Assembly: GCA_964655065.1 (NCBI GenBank)
Contig: CAZZLC010000014.1
Location: 1-64,000, forward strand
DNA: 64,000 nt
Reading direction: 5' to 3'
From: DRPG01 sp964655065
GTDB taxonomy: Bacteria > Myxococcota_A > UBA796 > GCA-2862545
The notes under the pieces were generated by a model. It searched no databases. It had not been told where the DNA came from and saw only the letters and a list, made by a program, of their open reading frames with translations. Position numbers and translations under genes: made by a program. Below, in pieces: positions 26,985 through 34,534 of the stretch. Within the stretch, counting starts at the first letter, position 1. Each line of letters starts with the position of its first letter.

Positions 26985-28853
26985 CTACTTCGCGGCCGTC
27001 TCGACGGTCGAGGGGCCGGGGGCCACCCGCGCGATGCCGTCGCTCTCGACCGACGTGAGCTGTCCGTCGACGAGGAGGTGACCGAGGCGACGCTTGGCGT
27101 CATCGTCGTTGGCCCACAGCTCGCGGAAGCGCTGGTCGATCAGCCTGCGGGCGTCGAGCGCGAAGACCTCGGTGAGCTGCTCGGCCTCGCCGGCCCGCAG
27201 ATCGGCGTCGTCCCGGAGCTTCTGGGTGCGGACCACCGCTGCGCACAGCACCGCGATCTCCATCGCGATGTCGACGGTGCGGAACAGCAGGGCCTGCTTG
27301 CGCTCGAGGCCGGCCTGGAAGCGCACCATGGCGTGGAAGACGTTGCGCGCGAGCCGGCGAGAGGCCCGCTCGGCGTAGCGGAGGTGGCGGCCCAGCCGAC
27401 CGAACTTCCGGTACCGGAACGGCGTGCCGAGACCGAGCCACAGTCGTGGGTACCAACCGGCGTAGAACAGGCCGATCCGGGGGAGGGCGAGCAGCTTGTC
27501 CAGGATCGAGGCGCGCTTGTCGAGCAGCGCCCCCGAGACCTTCAGGTGCTTGTCGACCATCTCGCGAGCCATGAACAGGTGCATGATCTCGGAGGAGCCC
27601 TCGAAGATCCGGTTGATGCGGGAGTCGCGCATCATCCGCTCGACGCCGAGCGGCGTCTCGCCACGGTTCGCCAGCGAGAGCTCCGTCTCGTAGCCTCGGC
27701 CTCCGCGGATCTGCATCAGATCGTCGGTGATGTCCCAGCCTCGGGTGCTGCCCCACTCCTTGGCTGCTGCGGCCTCGAGCCGGATGTCGTAGCCGTCGCG
27801 CATCGACAGCTCCGCGGCGAGGCGCGTCCACGCCTCCATCGCGAAGGTCTGTGAGGCCATCTGGGCGAGCTTGTGGCTGATCGCCTCGTGCTTGCCGACG
27901 GGGGCACCCCACTGCACGCGCTCGGCGGACCACTCGCGCGACCACTGCACGGCACGGCGGGCGCCTCCGATCGCCGCCGAAGGCAGCGACAGCCGGCCCG
28001 TGTTCAGCGTGACGAGCGCGATCTTGAGTCCCTGGCCCTCCTCGCCGACGAGGTTCTCCTTGGGCACGCGGACGTTGTCGAACCGCAGCAGGCCGTTCTG
28101 CAGGGCCCGCAACCCCATGAACCGACACCGCTTCACGATCGAGAAGCCGGGAGAGTCGGTCTCGACGATGAAGGCGCTGATCTTGTCGGTCTCGGGGTCG
28201 CGGGCCATCACCACGAGCATCTCGGCGACGGTGCCGTTGGTGATCCAGAGCTTCTCGCCGTCGAGGATCCAGTCGCCATCCTCGGTGCGGCGGGCCTCGG
28301 TCGCGAGGCGGGCGGGGTCCGAGCCGACGTCGGGCTCGGTGAGCGCGAAGGCGGTGATGGCGCCCTTCGCGATGCGGGGGAGGAACCGCTTCTTCTGCTC
28401 GTCGGTTCCGAAGAGCTTCAGTGGCTGGGGGACCCCGATGGACTGGTGCGCCGACAGCAACGCGGTCAGGTTGCCGTCGTGAGCGCCGAGCAGCTCGCAG
28501 ACCTTGCAGTACTCGGCCTGGCTGAGCCCGAGTCCCCCGTACTCCTCGGGGATCTTCATCCCGAAGGCGCCCATGGACCGGAGCCGGTCCAGGACGTGCT
28601 GGGGAATGTCCCCTGTGCGGTCGATTTCGACCGAGTCGACCTCGTTCTCGAGGAAGTGCTCGAGCTCGGCATAGAACCGCAGGAAGGTCGCGCTCTCCGG
28701 GGTCTGCGGGTAGGGGTCGATCCAGTCGAGGCGAAGGTTGCCGAGGAAGAGCTCGCGGACGAAGCTCCGCCCGGCCCACGACTCGCGGGAATCCTCGGTG
28801 AGCTGTCGGGCCTCGTCCTCCGAGGCGTGTCGCGTCTGCATGGCGTCGGCCAA
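26985..28853 (-). CDS. Acyl-CoA dehydrogenase, VLCAD/FadE-like
   Basis: A 622-residue flavoprotein of fatty-acid beta-oxidation. The dehydrogenase core (about 50-450) shows the acyl-CoA dehydrogenase signatures AFALTEPDVGSDPA and the FAD/substrate segment DDLMQIRGGRGYETE, then RMMRDSRINRIFEGSSEI. An extra C-terminal helical domain (about 460-610) makes it VLCAD/ACAD9-like rather than the 380-residue short form. The TTG start at 28853 is supported by AGGAGG six bases upstream; the ATG four codons later is the alternative. A near-perfect FadR-type operator lies 17 bases before the start, so induction by long-chain acyl-CoA is likely. It sits inside the kinase cluster without an evident functional link. 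Confidence 0.93.
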   Translation of the reverse strand: MADAMQTRHASEDEARQLTEDSRESWAGRSFVRELFLGNLRLDWIDPYPQTPESATFLRFYAELEHFLENEVDSVEIDRTGDIPQHVLDRLRSMGAFGMKIPEEYGGLGLSQAEYCKVCELLGAHDGNLTALLSAHQSIGVPQPLKLFGTDEQKKRFLPRIAKGAITAFALTEPDVGSDPARLATEARRTEDGDWILDGEKLWITNGTVAEMLVVMARDPETDKISAFIVETDSPGFSIVKRCRFMGLRALQNGLLRFDNVRVPKENLVGEEGQGLKIALVTLNTGRLSLPSAAIGGARRAVQWSREWSAERVQWGAPVGKHEAISHKLAQMASQTFAMEAWTRLAAELSMRDGYDIRLEAAAAKEWGSTRGWDITDDLMQIRGGRGYETELSLANRGETPLGVERMMRDSRINRIFEGSSEIMHLFMAREMVDKHLKVSGALLDKRASILDKLLALPRIGLFYAGWYPRLWLGLGTPFRYRKFGRLGRHLRYAERASRRLARNVFHAMVRFQAGLERKQALLFRTVDIAMEIAVLCAAVVRTQKLRDDADLRAGEAEQLTEVFALDARRLIDQRFRELWANDDDAKRRLGHLLVDGQLTSVESDGIARVAPGPSTVETAAK

Positions 28854-28869
28854 CTCGAACCTCCTGATG

Positions 28870-28887
28870 TGAATGAGTGCTCATTCA
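28870..28887. promoter_or_regulatory. FadR-type (TetR family) operator upstream of the acyl-CoA dehydrogenase
   Basis: TGAATGAGTGCTCATTCA is a perfect inverted repeat with 7-bp arms and a 4-bp centre. It nearly matches the Bacillus subtilis FadR box (TGAATGAnTAnTCATTCA), which a TetR-family repressor releases on binding long-chain acyl-CoA. Its AT-rich arms stand out from the GC-rich surroundings. The cognate regulator is not in the window. Confidence 0.8.
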
Positions 28888-28948
28888 TTTGTAGCCTCAG
28901 AGCGCCGACCCGACACCTCTCGTGACGCTCTTGCCACGGGCAAGGTCG

Positions 28949-31900
28949 CTAACGGGCCAGGGGATCCGAGTCGTCGGGGTCGTGGTAGGCGAGGAAGCGC
29001 TCCGCTTCGTCGCGCGGGAGGTTCGCGGCGAGCGACTTGGCCAGCCCGGCCGCCACGCGTTGGTGCCGCGTGCGTGCGGTCGCGTCCTCTACGACGTGCA
29101 CCAGCGCGCGGTGGGCCTCGAGCTGAAGGTACCGGTAGCCGTTGGCTTCGGCGTGCTGGAGGGCCCGACCGAGGCTCTCGCGGGCCTCCTCCACCCGGCC
29201 GAGTGTGCGCTGCGCCTCCCCGAGGGCGAGGTCCGCGCGGATGGTGACCTGCGGCCAGCCGGTCGCCGACTTGAGCGCGTCGAGCCGCGGCTCGGCCTCC
29301 CCGCGACGTCCGAGCCGGGTGAGGGCGACCACGCGCCAGGCCCGCACCTCGACGAGCCAGCCCGTGCGCTGCATCGCCTGGAACAGCGTCTCCAGCTCCT
29401 CGAGGACCGAGAGCGTCGCGTCGGAGAGCTCGGTCGCGAAGTGGATGCGGGTCTGGACCGACAAGACGAAGGCCTTGTCTTCCCAGTTGGTCTGCTGGCC
29501 GAGGTGCGCGCCAGCCGTGCGAATGGCGTGGGCAGCGTCGTCGATGCGTCCCAGCACCAACAAGATGCGGGCCCGCCACGCCCAGCCGAGCGCCATGCCC
29601 TGGGCGTGGCTCACCTCCTCGGCCTGGGCGAGGGTGCGGTCGGCGAGCACCAGCGCCTTTCGCAGGGCCCCGGAGTTGAGGTAGAGCTCGATCAGGTTCA
29701 CCCGTGTGATCACGAGCGGAGCGAGCATCCCGAGCCGCTCGAAGACCTCGGCCGAGCGCTCGAGCCAGCGGCGGGCATCGAGCGACTGCCCCCGACAGAT
29801 CGCCAGCACGCCGAGACCGTTGTAGCCCCGGGCCACCGAGCGCTCGTCGCCGACGGACTCCGCGATGTCGAGCGCCTTTCGCCAGAGCTCGTCGGCGCGG
29901 TTGAGGTCGCCCCGGGTCCACAGCACCGCGCCCAGCTGGTAGAGCGGACGCGAGAGCAGCGTGCGAATGCCCGACTGCTCGGCGCGCTGGATGGCGAGCC
30001 GGCTCTGTTCCTCGGCCGCCTCCATCTGCCCTTGCTGCGCGAGCTGCGAGCCGAGCTCGGCCGCCACCCGGGACTCGAGTCCAGGGTTCTGCAGGAGTCG
30101 GGCGATCGCCTGGGCACGCTCGGTGTGGCGAACCGCCTCGGAGAGCTGTCCGAGCGCGTGACGCGCCTGCGCGGCCGCGAGGTACACCTCGGCCAGCCGC
30201 AGGTCAGCCTCGTCGAGCAACATGTAGGGCCGCGCCTTCGACTCGATCTCGACCGCGCGGTTCAGGAACTCGAGGGCCTGGGTGCCGAGGCTGCGCTGCT
30301 GGTGTTGCTGACCCGCCTTCACCAGGTAGAGGTAGGCCTTGGACCAGAGCTCGGCTCGCTCGAAGTGGTGAGCGAGCTCCTCGAGCACGGTGGCGGTGCG
30401 GCCGCGGTGGTGACGCTCCAGCGCCTCTCCGAGCGCGCGGTGGACGTCCTTGCGGATCGCGGGGGGCACCCCGTCGCTCAGGACCTCTCGGAACCGGCTG
30501 TGCGAGAGCTCCACGTATTCGACGTCGTCGCGCCGCTGTTCCCGCACGATGCCCGCGTCGGTCAGCTCGTCGAGCGCCCGCATCACGCGCTCCTCCTCGA
30601 AGGGGGAGGCGTCGACGAGCACGTCGAGCATCAGTCGGTTGCGGGAGTGGGCCAGCACCCGACCCACCACCAACGCGTCCTCCGACATGGGGGCGAGTCG
30701 CTCCAGCAGGGACTGCCGGAGCGAGGGAGGCATGGGCATGCGGGAGGTGGAGATCTGGCGGAGGTTGGCGACCAGACGGGCCCTCCCGTCCTCGGTCTTC
30801 TCGACGAGCCCGTCGTCCACGAGACCATGGAGCATGTCGACGATCTGGGCGGGCGCGCCCTGCGACTCGGTGTGCAGCCGCTTGGCCAGCGCGATGGTGG
30901 CTGGCGTCTCGCCGAGCCAACCCACGACGAGCTCCTCGACGTCTGACGACTCGAGCGGGTGGACCTCGTGAACCTCACACGTCTCGAACGCCTGCAGCTG
31001 CTCGCGGAGCCGGGAGTGCGTGGCGTTGTGGGTCACGAGGTAGAGGATGGGATCGTCGCTACGCTCGAGCGTGTTTCGCACCAGGTACAGCAGGAGCTCG
31101 GCGGTAGCGGGGTCGGCGTGGTGTGCGTCGTCGATGCACACGACAGTGGGGGCGGTGGCGGCGACCAGGTCCCGGAACGAGGCGAGGACGGGGTACCGCT
31201 CCGTCATCGTGATCTCGTCGTCAGCCTCGAAGAGGCCGCTCAGCGCCGCGGGCGGCTCGGGGCCCTTGAGCTCGGTGTAGACCGAGTCGAACCCGGCGAA
31301 CGGACGATCGTGGGGACGGCAGGTCCCCCTCGCCGTGGGCAGTCCGAGCTTGAGGGCGAAGTGAGCGGCCACTCTGGCGAGCCGGCTCTTGCCCTGTCCC
31401 GACGGCCCGACCAGCATCACCACCTTGCCACGTCGCTTCTCGGCGATGGCCTCGACACACTCGCGGAGGCGGGCCTTCAGGACCGTGCGACCGACCGTGC
31501 GTCCCGGGAAGTCGTCGATGAGCTCGTCAGCGGGGTGCTCGTCGCCGAGGACGTGGAGCAGGTGCGTCGCCGACGCGAACCGGTGGCGGGGGTCCTTCTC
31601 GAGCAGCCGGAGGCAGAGGTGCTCGAGTTGGGGCGGCACGAGCGGTGCGTGCGAGGACGGCGGGGCCGGCCGTACGTGCAGGTGCTTCTCCATGTACCCG
31701 TGGATCGTGTGGGCGGAGAACACGCGACGGCCCGTGAGCAGCAGGTAGAGCACCGCGCCGAGAGAGTACAGGTCGGCTCTCGCGTCGAGCTTCTTGCCCG
31801 AGATCTGCTCGGGCGCCATGTACGCCACGGTGCCGATGACCTCGCCCACCGCGGTCAGCTCGGCCCCGGCCTCCTTGACGACCCCGAAGTCCATCAGCTT

Positions 31901-32389
31901 CACGGGCCCGTCGTCGCACACGAAGATGTTGGCGGGTGAGACGTCGCGGTGCACGAGGCCCCGGGCGTGGACGTAGGCCAGAGCGCGGGCAACCTGGACC
32001 ACGATTTCGCGCGCTCGGGCGAACCGCTCCTCGGAGGGGCGCGCCTTGAGTCGATCCACCTCTTGCCGAAGGTCGTTCCCGTTCAGGCGCTCCATGGTGA
32101 ACCAAGGGCGGTCGAAGTAGAGCCCGGACTCGTAGACCCGGAGGACGTTCGGGTGCTGGAGCCGCGACAGCGCGCGAAACTCCCGACGGAAACGGCCCTG
32201 GGATTCGTCACGATGCGGTAACGGCAAGAGCAGCTTCAGGGCGAAGACCTCGCCCGTGGCCTCGTCGACGACCTCCCAGACGGTCGCCATGCCGCCCCGG
32301 GCGAGTTGGTCCACCACCCGGAAACGACCGATGTAGTCACCGGGTTCGGGCTCGCGAGCGGATATGGAGTCAGGAGGCGCGTTGCTCAC
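28949..32389 (-). CDS. Giant Ser/Thr kinase - STAND-type ATPase - TPR fusion (copy 3)
   Basis: A 1146-residue paralogue. The kinase domain is at about 20-285: LARGGMATV, Lys52, HRDVSPAN (148-155), DFG (167-169), MAPEQ. The catalytic loop carries Ser where copies 1 and 2 have Lys (HRDLKP), a variant I recall as frequent in myxobacterial kinases and not proof of inactivity. The ATPase module has Walker A GPSGQGKS (328-335) and Walker B TVVCIDDAHH. TPR-like helices occupy the last 500 residues. The start is GTG at 32389. It is divergent from the PP2C phosphatase gene, a classical kinase/phosphatase pairing, and the 113-bp gap contains two inverted repeats. Confidence 0.92.
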   Translation of the reverse strand: MSNAPPDSISAREPEPGDYIGRFRVVDQLARGGMATVWEVVDEATGEVFALKLLLPLPHRDESQGRFRREFRALSRLQHPNVLRVYESGLYFDRPWFTMERLNGNDLRQEVDRLKARPSEERFARAREIVVQVARALAYVHARGLVHRDVSPANIFVCDDGPVKLMDFGVVKEAGAELTAVGEVIGTVAYMAPEQISGKKLDARADLYSLGAVLYLLLTGRRVFSAHTIHGYMEKHLHVRPAPPSSHAPLVPPQLEHLCLRLLEKDPRHRFASATHLLHVLGDEHPADELIDDFPGRTVGRTVLKARLRECVEAIAEKRRGKVVMLVGPSGQGKSRLARVAAHFALKLGLPTARGTCRPHDRPFAGFDSVYTELKGPEPPAALSGLFEADDEITMTERYPVLASFRDLVAATAPTVVCIDDAHHADPATAELLLYLVRNTLERSDDPILYLVTHNATHSRLREQLQAFETCEVHEVHPLESSDVEELVVGWLGETPATIALAKRLHTESQGAPAQIVDMLHGLVDDGLVEKTEDGRARLVANLRQISTSRMPMPPSLRQSLLERLAPMSEDALVVGRVLAHSRNRLMLDVLVDASPFEEERVMRALDELTDAGIVREQRRDDVEYVELSHSRFREVLSDGVPPAIRKDVHRALGEALERHHRGRTATVLEELAHHFERAELWSKAYLYLVKAGQQHQQRSLGTQALEFLNRAVEIESKARPYMLLDEADLRLAEVYLAAAQARHALGQLSEAVRHTERAQAIARLLQNPGLESRVAAELGSQLAQQGQMEAAEEQSRLAIQRAEQSGIRTLLSRPLYQLGAVLWTRGDLNRADELWRKALDIAESVGDERSVARGYNGLGVLAICRGQSLDARRWLERSAEVFERLGMLAPLVITRVNLIELYLNSGALRKALVLADRTLAQAEEVSHAQGMALGWAWRARILLVLGRIDDAAHAIRTAGAHLGQQTNWEDKAFVLSVQTRIHFATELSDATLSVLEELETLFQAMQRTGWLVEVRAWRVVALTRLGRRGEAEPRLDALKSATGWPQVTIRADLALGEAQRTLGRVEEARESLGRALQHAEANGYRYLQLEAHRALVHVVEDATARTRHQRVAAGLAKSLAANLPRDEAERFLAYHDPDDSDPLAR

Positions 32390-32422
32390 GGGGGCTCCCG
32401 GAGCGCACGGGCCCCGGATGAT

Positions 32423-32487
32423 CGTGGTCTACGACCACGGTTACATGGCAACACTATCGTTTCGAGGTCGCCACGCATCCCGCGTGG
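32423..32487. promoter_or_regulatory. Two inverted repeats between the kinase (copy 3) and PP2C genes
   Basis: CGTGGTC-TAC-GACCACG (32423-32439) has perfect 7-bp arms. CCACGC-ATCCC-GCGTGG (32471-32487) has perfect 6-bp arms and sits just before the PP2C ribosome site. In this divergent gap they may be operators or mRNA hairpins. No clear -35/-10 pair was found. Confidence 0.4.
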
Positions 32488-32502
32488 TTTCGCGAGGACA
32501 GG

Positions 32503-33273
32503 ATGAACCTGGAAGCCTATGCCCGGTCCGAGACCGGGCCGGTCCGCGAGCACAATGAAGATGCCTGGATGATCGACTTGGACGCAGGCTTGTTCATCGT
32601 GGCGGACGGCATGGGCGGTCACGCCGCGGGAGAGGTCGCCTCGCAGATGGCCACCGAGGTCGTCCACCAGACGCTCGTAGGGGCTGTCGATCCCGACGAG
32701 ACCCGACTCGTTCGCGACCACGAGACGGAGGATCCGGCCGACGTGCTCCGGGAGCGCCTTCGCTATGCGATGAACCAGGCGAGTATCCGCATCCGCAAGG
32801 AGTCCGACGCCCGTCCGGAGACCCGCGGCATGGGAACGACGCTGGTCGTCCTGATCGTCGACGGCGACCAGGCCCACCTGGCCCACGTCGGCGACTCGCG
32901 GGCCTACTTGTTTCGCGACGGCAAGCTCACCCGGCTGTCGCGCGACCACACGGTGGTTCAACAGGAGATCGACGCGGGGCGCCTCACTCCGGAGCTCGCT
33001 CGTCTGCTCCCTCACAAGCACATCCTCACCCAGTCCGTGGGTTTCCACGGGCCGGTCGAGCCGGACACCACGACGCGGGTGGTGCGTCCGGGCGACGTGT
33101 TCGTGCTGTGCAGTGACGGCATGACGGACCCTCTCGACGACGACGCCATCCAGAAGATCGTCGCCGACACCCCGGTCGACATGCTCGCTCACGTCCTCAC
33201 GGAGGAGGCCCTCGCCGCGGGCAGCGAGGACAACGTCACGGTGGTGGTCGTCGGCGCGGCTGAAGGGCGCTGA
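32503..33273 (+). CDS. PP2C-type Ser/Thr protein phosphatase
   Basis: A 256-residue PPM/PP2C phosphatase, the usual counter-enzyme to bacterial Ser/Thr kinases. All metal-binding motifs are present: RxHNEDA near 15-21, ADGMGGH (34-40), GMGTTLV, AHVGDSRAYL, CSDGMTD and the final EDNVTVVVV. It has no transmembrane or sensor domain, so it is a cytosolic Stp/PrpC-type enzyme. The ATG at 32503 follows GAGGACAGG. It is divergent from giant kinase copy 3, whose products or substrates it may dephosphorylate (inference from position). Its TGA abuts the stop codon of the convergent lipoprotein gene. Confidence 0.94.
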   Translation: MNLEAYARSETGPVREHNEDAWMIDLDAGLFIVADGMGGHAAGEVASQMATEVVHQTLVGAVDPDETRLVRDHETEDPADVLRERLRYAMNQASIRIRKESDARPETRGMGTTLVVLIVDGDQAHLAHVGDSRAYLFRDGKLTRLSRDHTVVQQEIDAGRLTPELARLLPHKHILTQSVGFHGPVEPDTTTRVVRPGDVFVLCSDGMTDPLDDDAIQKIVADTPVDMLAHVLTEEALAAGSEDNVTVVVVGAAEGR

Positions 33274-33280
33274 TCAGCGC
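33267..33280. repeat. 14-bp palindrome over two abutting stop codons
   Basis: GCGCTGATCAGCGC contains the TGA of the PP2C gene and, on the other strand, the TGA of the convergent lipoprotein gene. It could form a small hairpin in both mRNAs, but there is no T-tract. Confidence 0.5.
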
Positions 33281-34497
33281 TCCGCGGTCTGGTCGGGCTC
33301 GTCGTTCGGGTCGTCGATCTCTTCGGGCTCGGGGAGCGGCGGACCGGCGGGCACGTACTCCGTGGCGAGCGTGCCGTGTGCTCGCAGCGCTCCCCCGGTA
33401 GCCTCGATCCGCTCGATCAGTGCCAGCAGGTCGTCCTGGCCCTGGACCGCCGGCAACGTCGTCTCGAAGGCGTCCTCGATGAACTTGAGGATGAGTCCGC
33501 GGGCGAGTGCGACGAGGGGATCGGCGGTGGCCGCCCCCGGCGACTTCGCGACCTGGTCGACTTCTGTGGCGTCGAGCTTGATCTCGGCATCTTCGACGCG
33601 GACAGTGCCCTTCACCTCGTAGTCGCGCCACCAGCCGCGGCCTTCGGTGCGCCAGAGCCTCAGTCCCAGCACGAACGAGTCGCTGTCCATCGAGAACAGA
33701 TTCGGGACGGGTACGATGCCTCGGCTCAGCGGCTCCGCCTCGAACGCGACGGTCCGGGCGAGCGACACGAGCGAGCGCTGCGAGATGTCCACCCGCCAGC
33801 CGATCGCGGGAGCGGGACCGTCGACCGCCACGGCGCCGCGGCTGGTGGCCTGGGTGAGGAGGTGGAACTGGACGCTTCCGTCGTCGGGCACGATTCGCAG
33901 GGCGCTGACGGGCATGTCCTCCTGGGCGATGGACATCATCTCCTGGGGAGGCACCGTGGCGATCAGATTGCGATCGATCCAGTCCTGCACGGTCTCGCCA
34001 AGGTTGCCGACTCCCGCGCGGAGCGGCCCGACCGTGACGTCGAGAAAGCGAAATCGCGTCGGCTGAACCGACACGGTCCAGGTGCCGTCCTCCCCTTCGT
34101 CGACGAGGAAGCGAACGTCCATGCTGCCGGTGGCCCCGAGGGTGGTGCTCGTGTCGCCCACGAGCGTCTCCAGACCGAGCGTACCGTCGAGCTCGATCGC
34201 CACGCCGAGACAGTCCGCGCAGCTCTCGTTGTCGGCGGCGGGCGTCACCGCCATCTCGGTCAGCTCGAGGTTCGGGACGAGCGCGAGGGCCGTGAGGTCG
34301 AGACGCGCCGAGAACGTGCCATAATCCTGGATCGCATCGCGCACCATCGCGTTGACCGCGGGTCCCGAGAGGTGCATCACCACGTCGGGCTGCCAAACGG
34401 TGGGGGTGGGTCCAGGTGCGGCCAGAGCTCGCGACTTGGCAGCCTCGAACTCGGGAATCACAGATACGCAGCCCAAAAGGGGCAGCAGGACGATCAT
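33274..34497 (-). CDS. Predicted lipoprotein of unknown function
   Basis: A 407-residue protein starting MIVLLPLLGC, a very short lipobox signal with Cys10. The mature part is strand-rich and acidic, with a CADC pair near residue 93 and a Pro/Glu/Asp-rich tail. The pattern of alternating amphipathic strands hints at a lipid-binding or barrel-like fold, but I recognise no family. The ATG at 34497 gives a minimal n-region without a positive charge. Export is therefore less certain than for the other lipoproteins here. It lies 37 bp downstream of the prolyl oligopeptidase gene and is probably co-transcribed with it. Confidence 0.75.
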   Translation of the reverse strand: MIVLLPLLGCVSVIPEFEAAKSRALAAPGPTPTVWQPDVVMHLSGPAVNAMVRDAIQDYGTFSARLDLTALALVPNLELTEMAVTPAADNESCADCLGVAIELDGTLGLETLVGDTSTTLGATGSMDVRFLVDEGEDGTWTVSVQPTRFRFLDVTVGPLRAGVGNLGETVQDWIDRNLIATVPPQEMMSIAQEDMPVSALRIVPDDGSVQFHLLTQATSRGAVAVDGPAPAIGWRVDISQRSLVSLARTVAFEAEPLSRGIVPVPNLFSMDSDSFVLGLRLWRTEGRGWWRDYEVKGTVRVEDAEIKLDATEVDQVAKSPGAATADPLVALARGLILKFIEDAFETTLPAVQGQDDLLALIERIEATGGALRAHGTLATEYVPAGPPLPEPEEIDDPNDEPDQTAER

Positions 34498-34534
34498 GGG
34501 GGGCGGCTCCTCGGTGGCGCCCGCGCAGCATACA

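Noticed and set aside
28873..29247. Short plus-strand frame beginning near the FadR box
   Set aside because: It overlaps the operator and the end of the giant kinase gene, with no ribosome site or family similarity.
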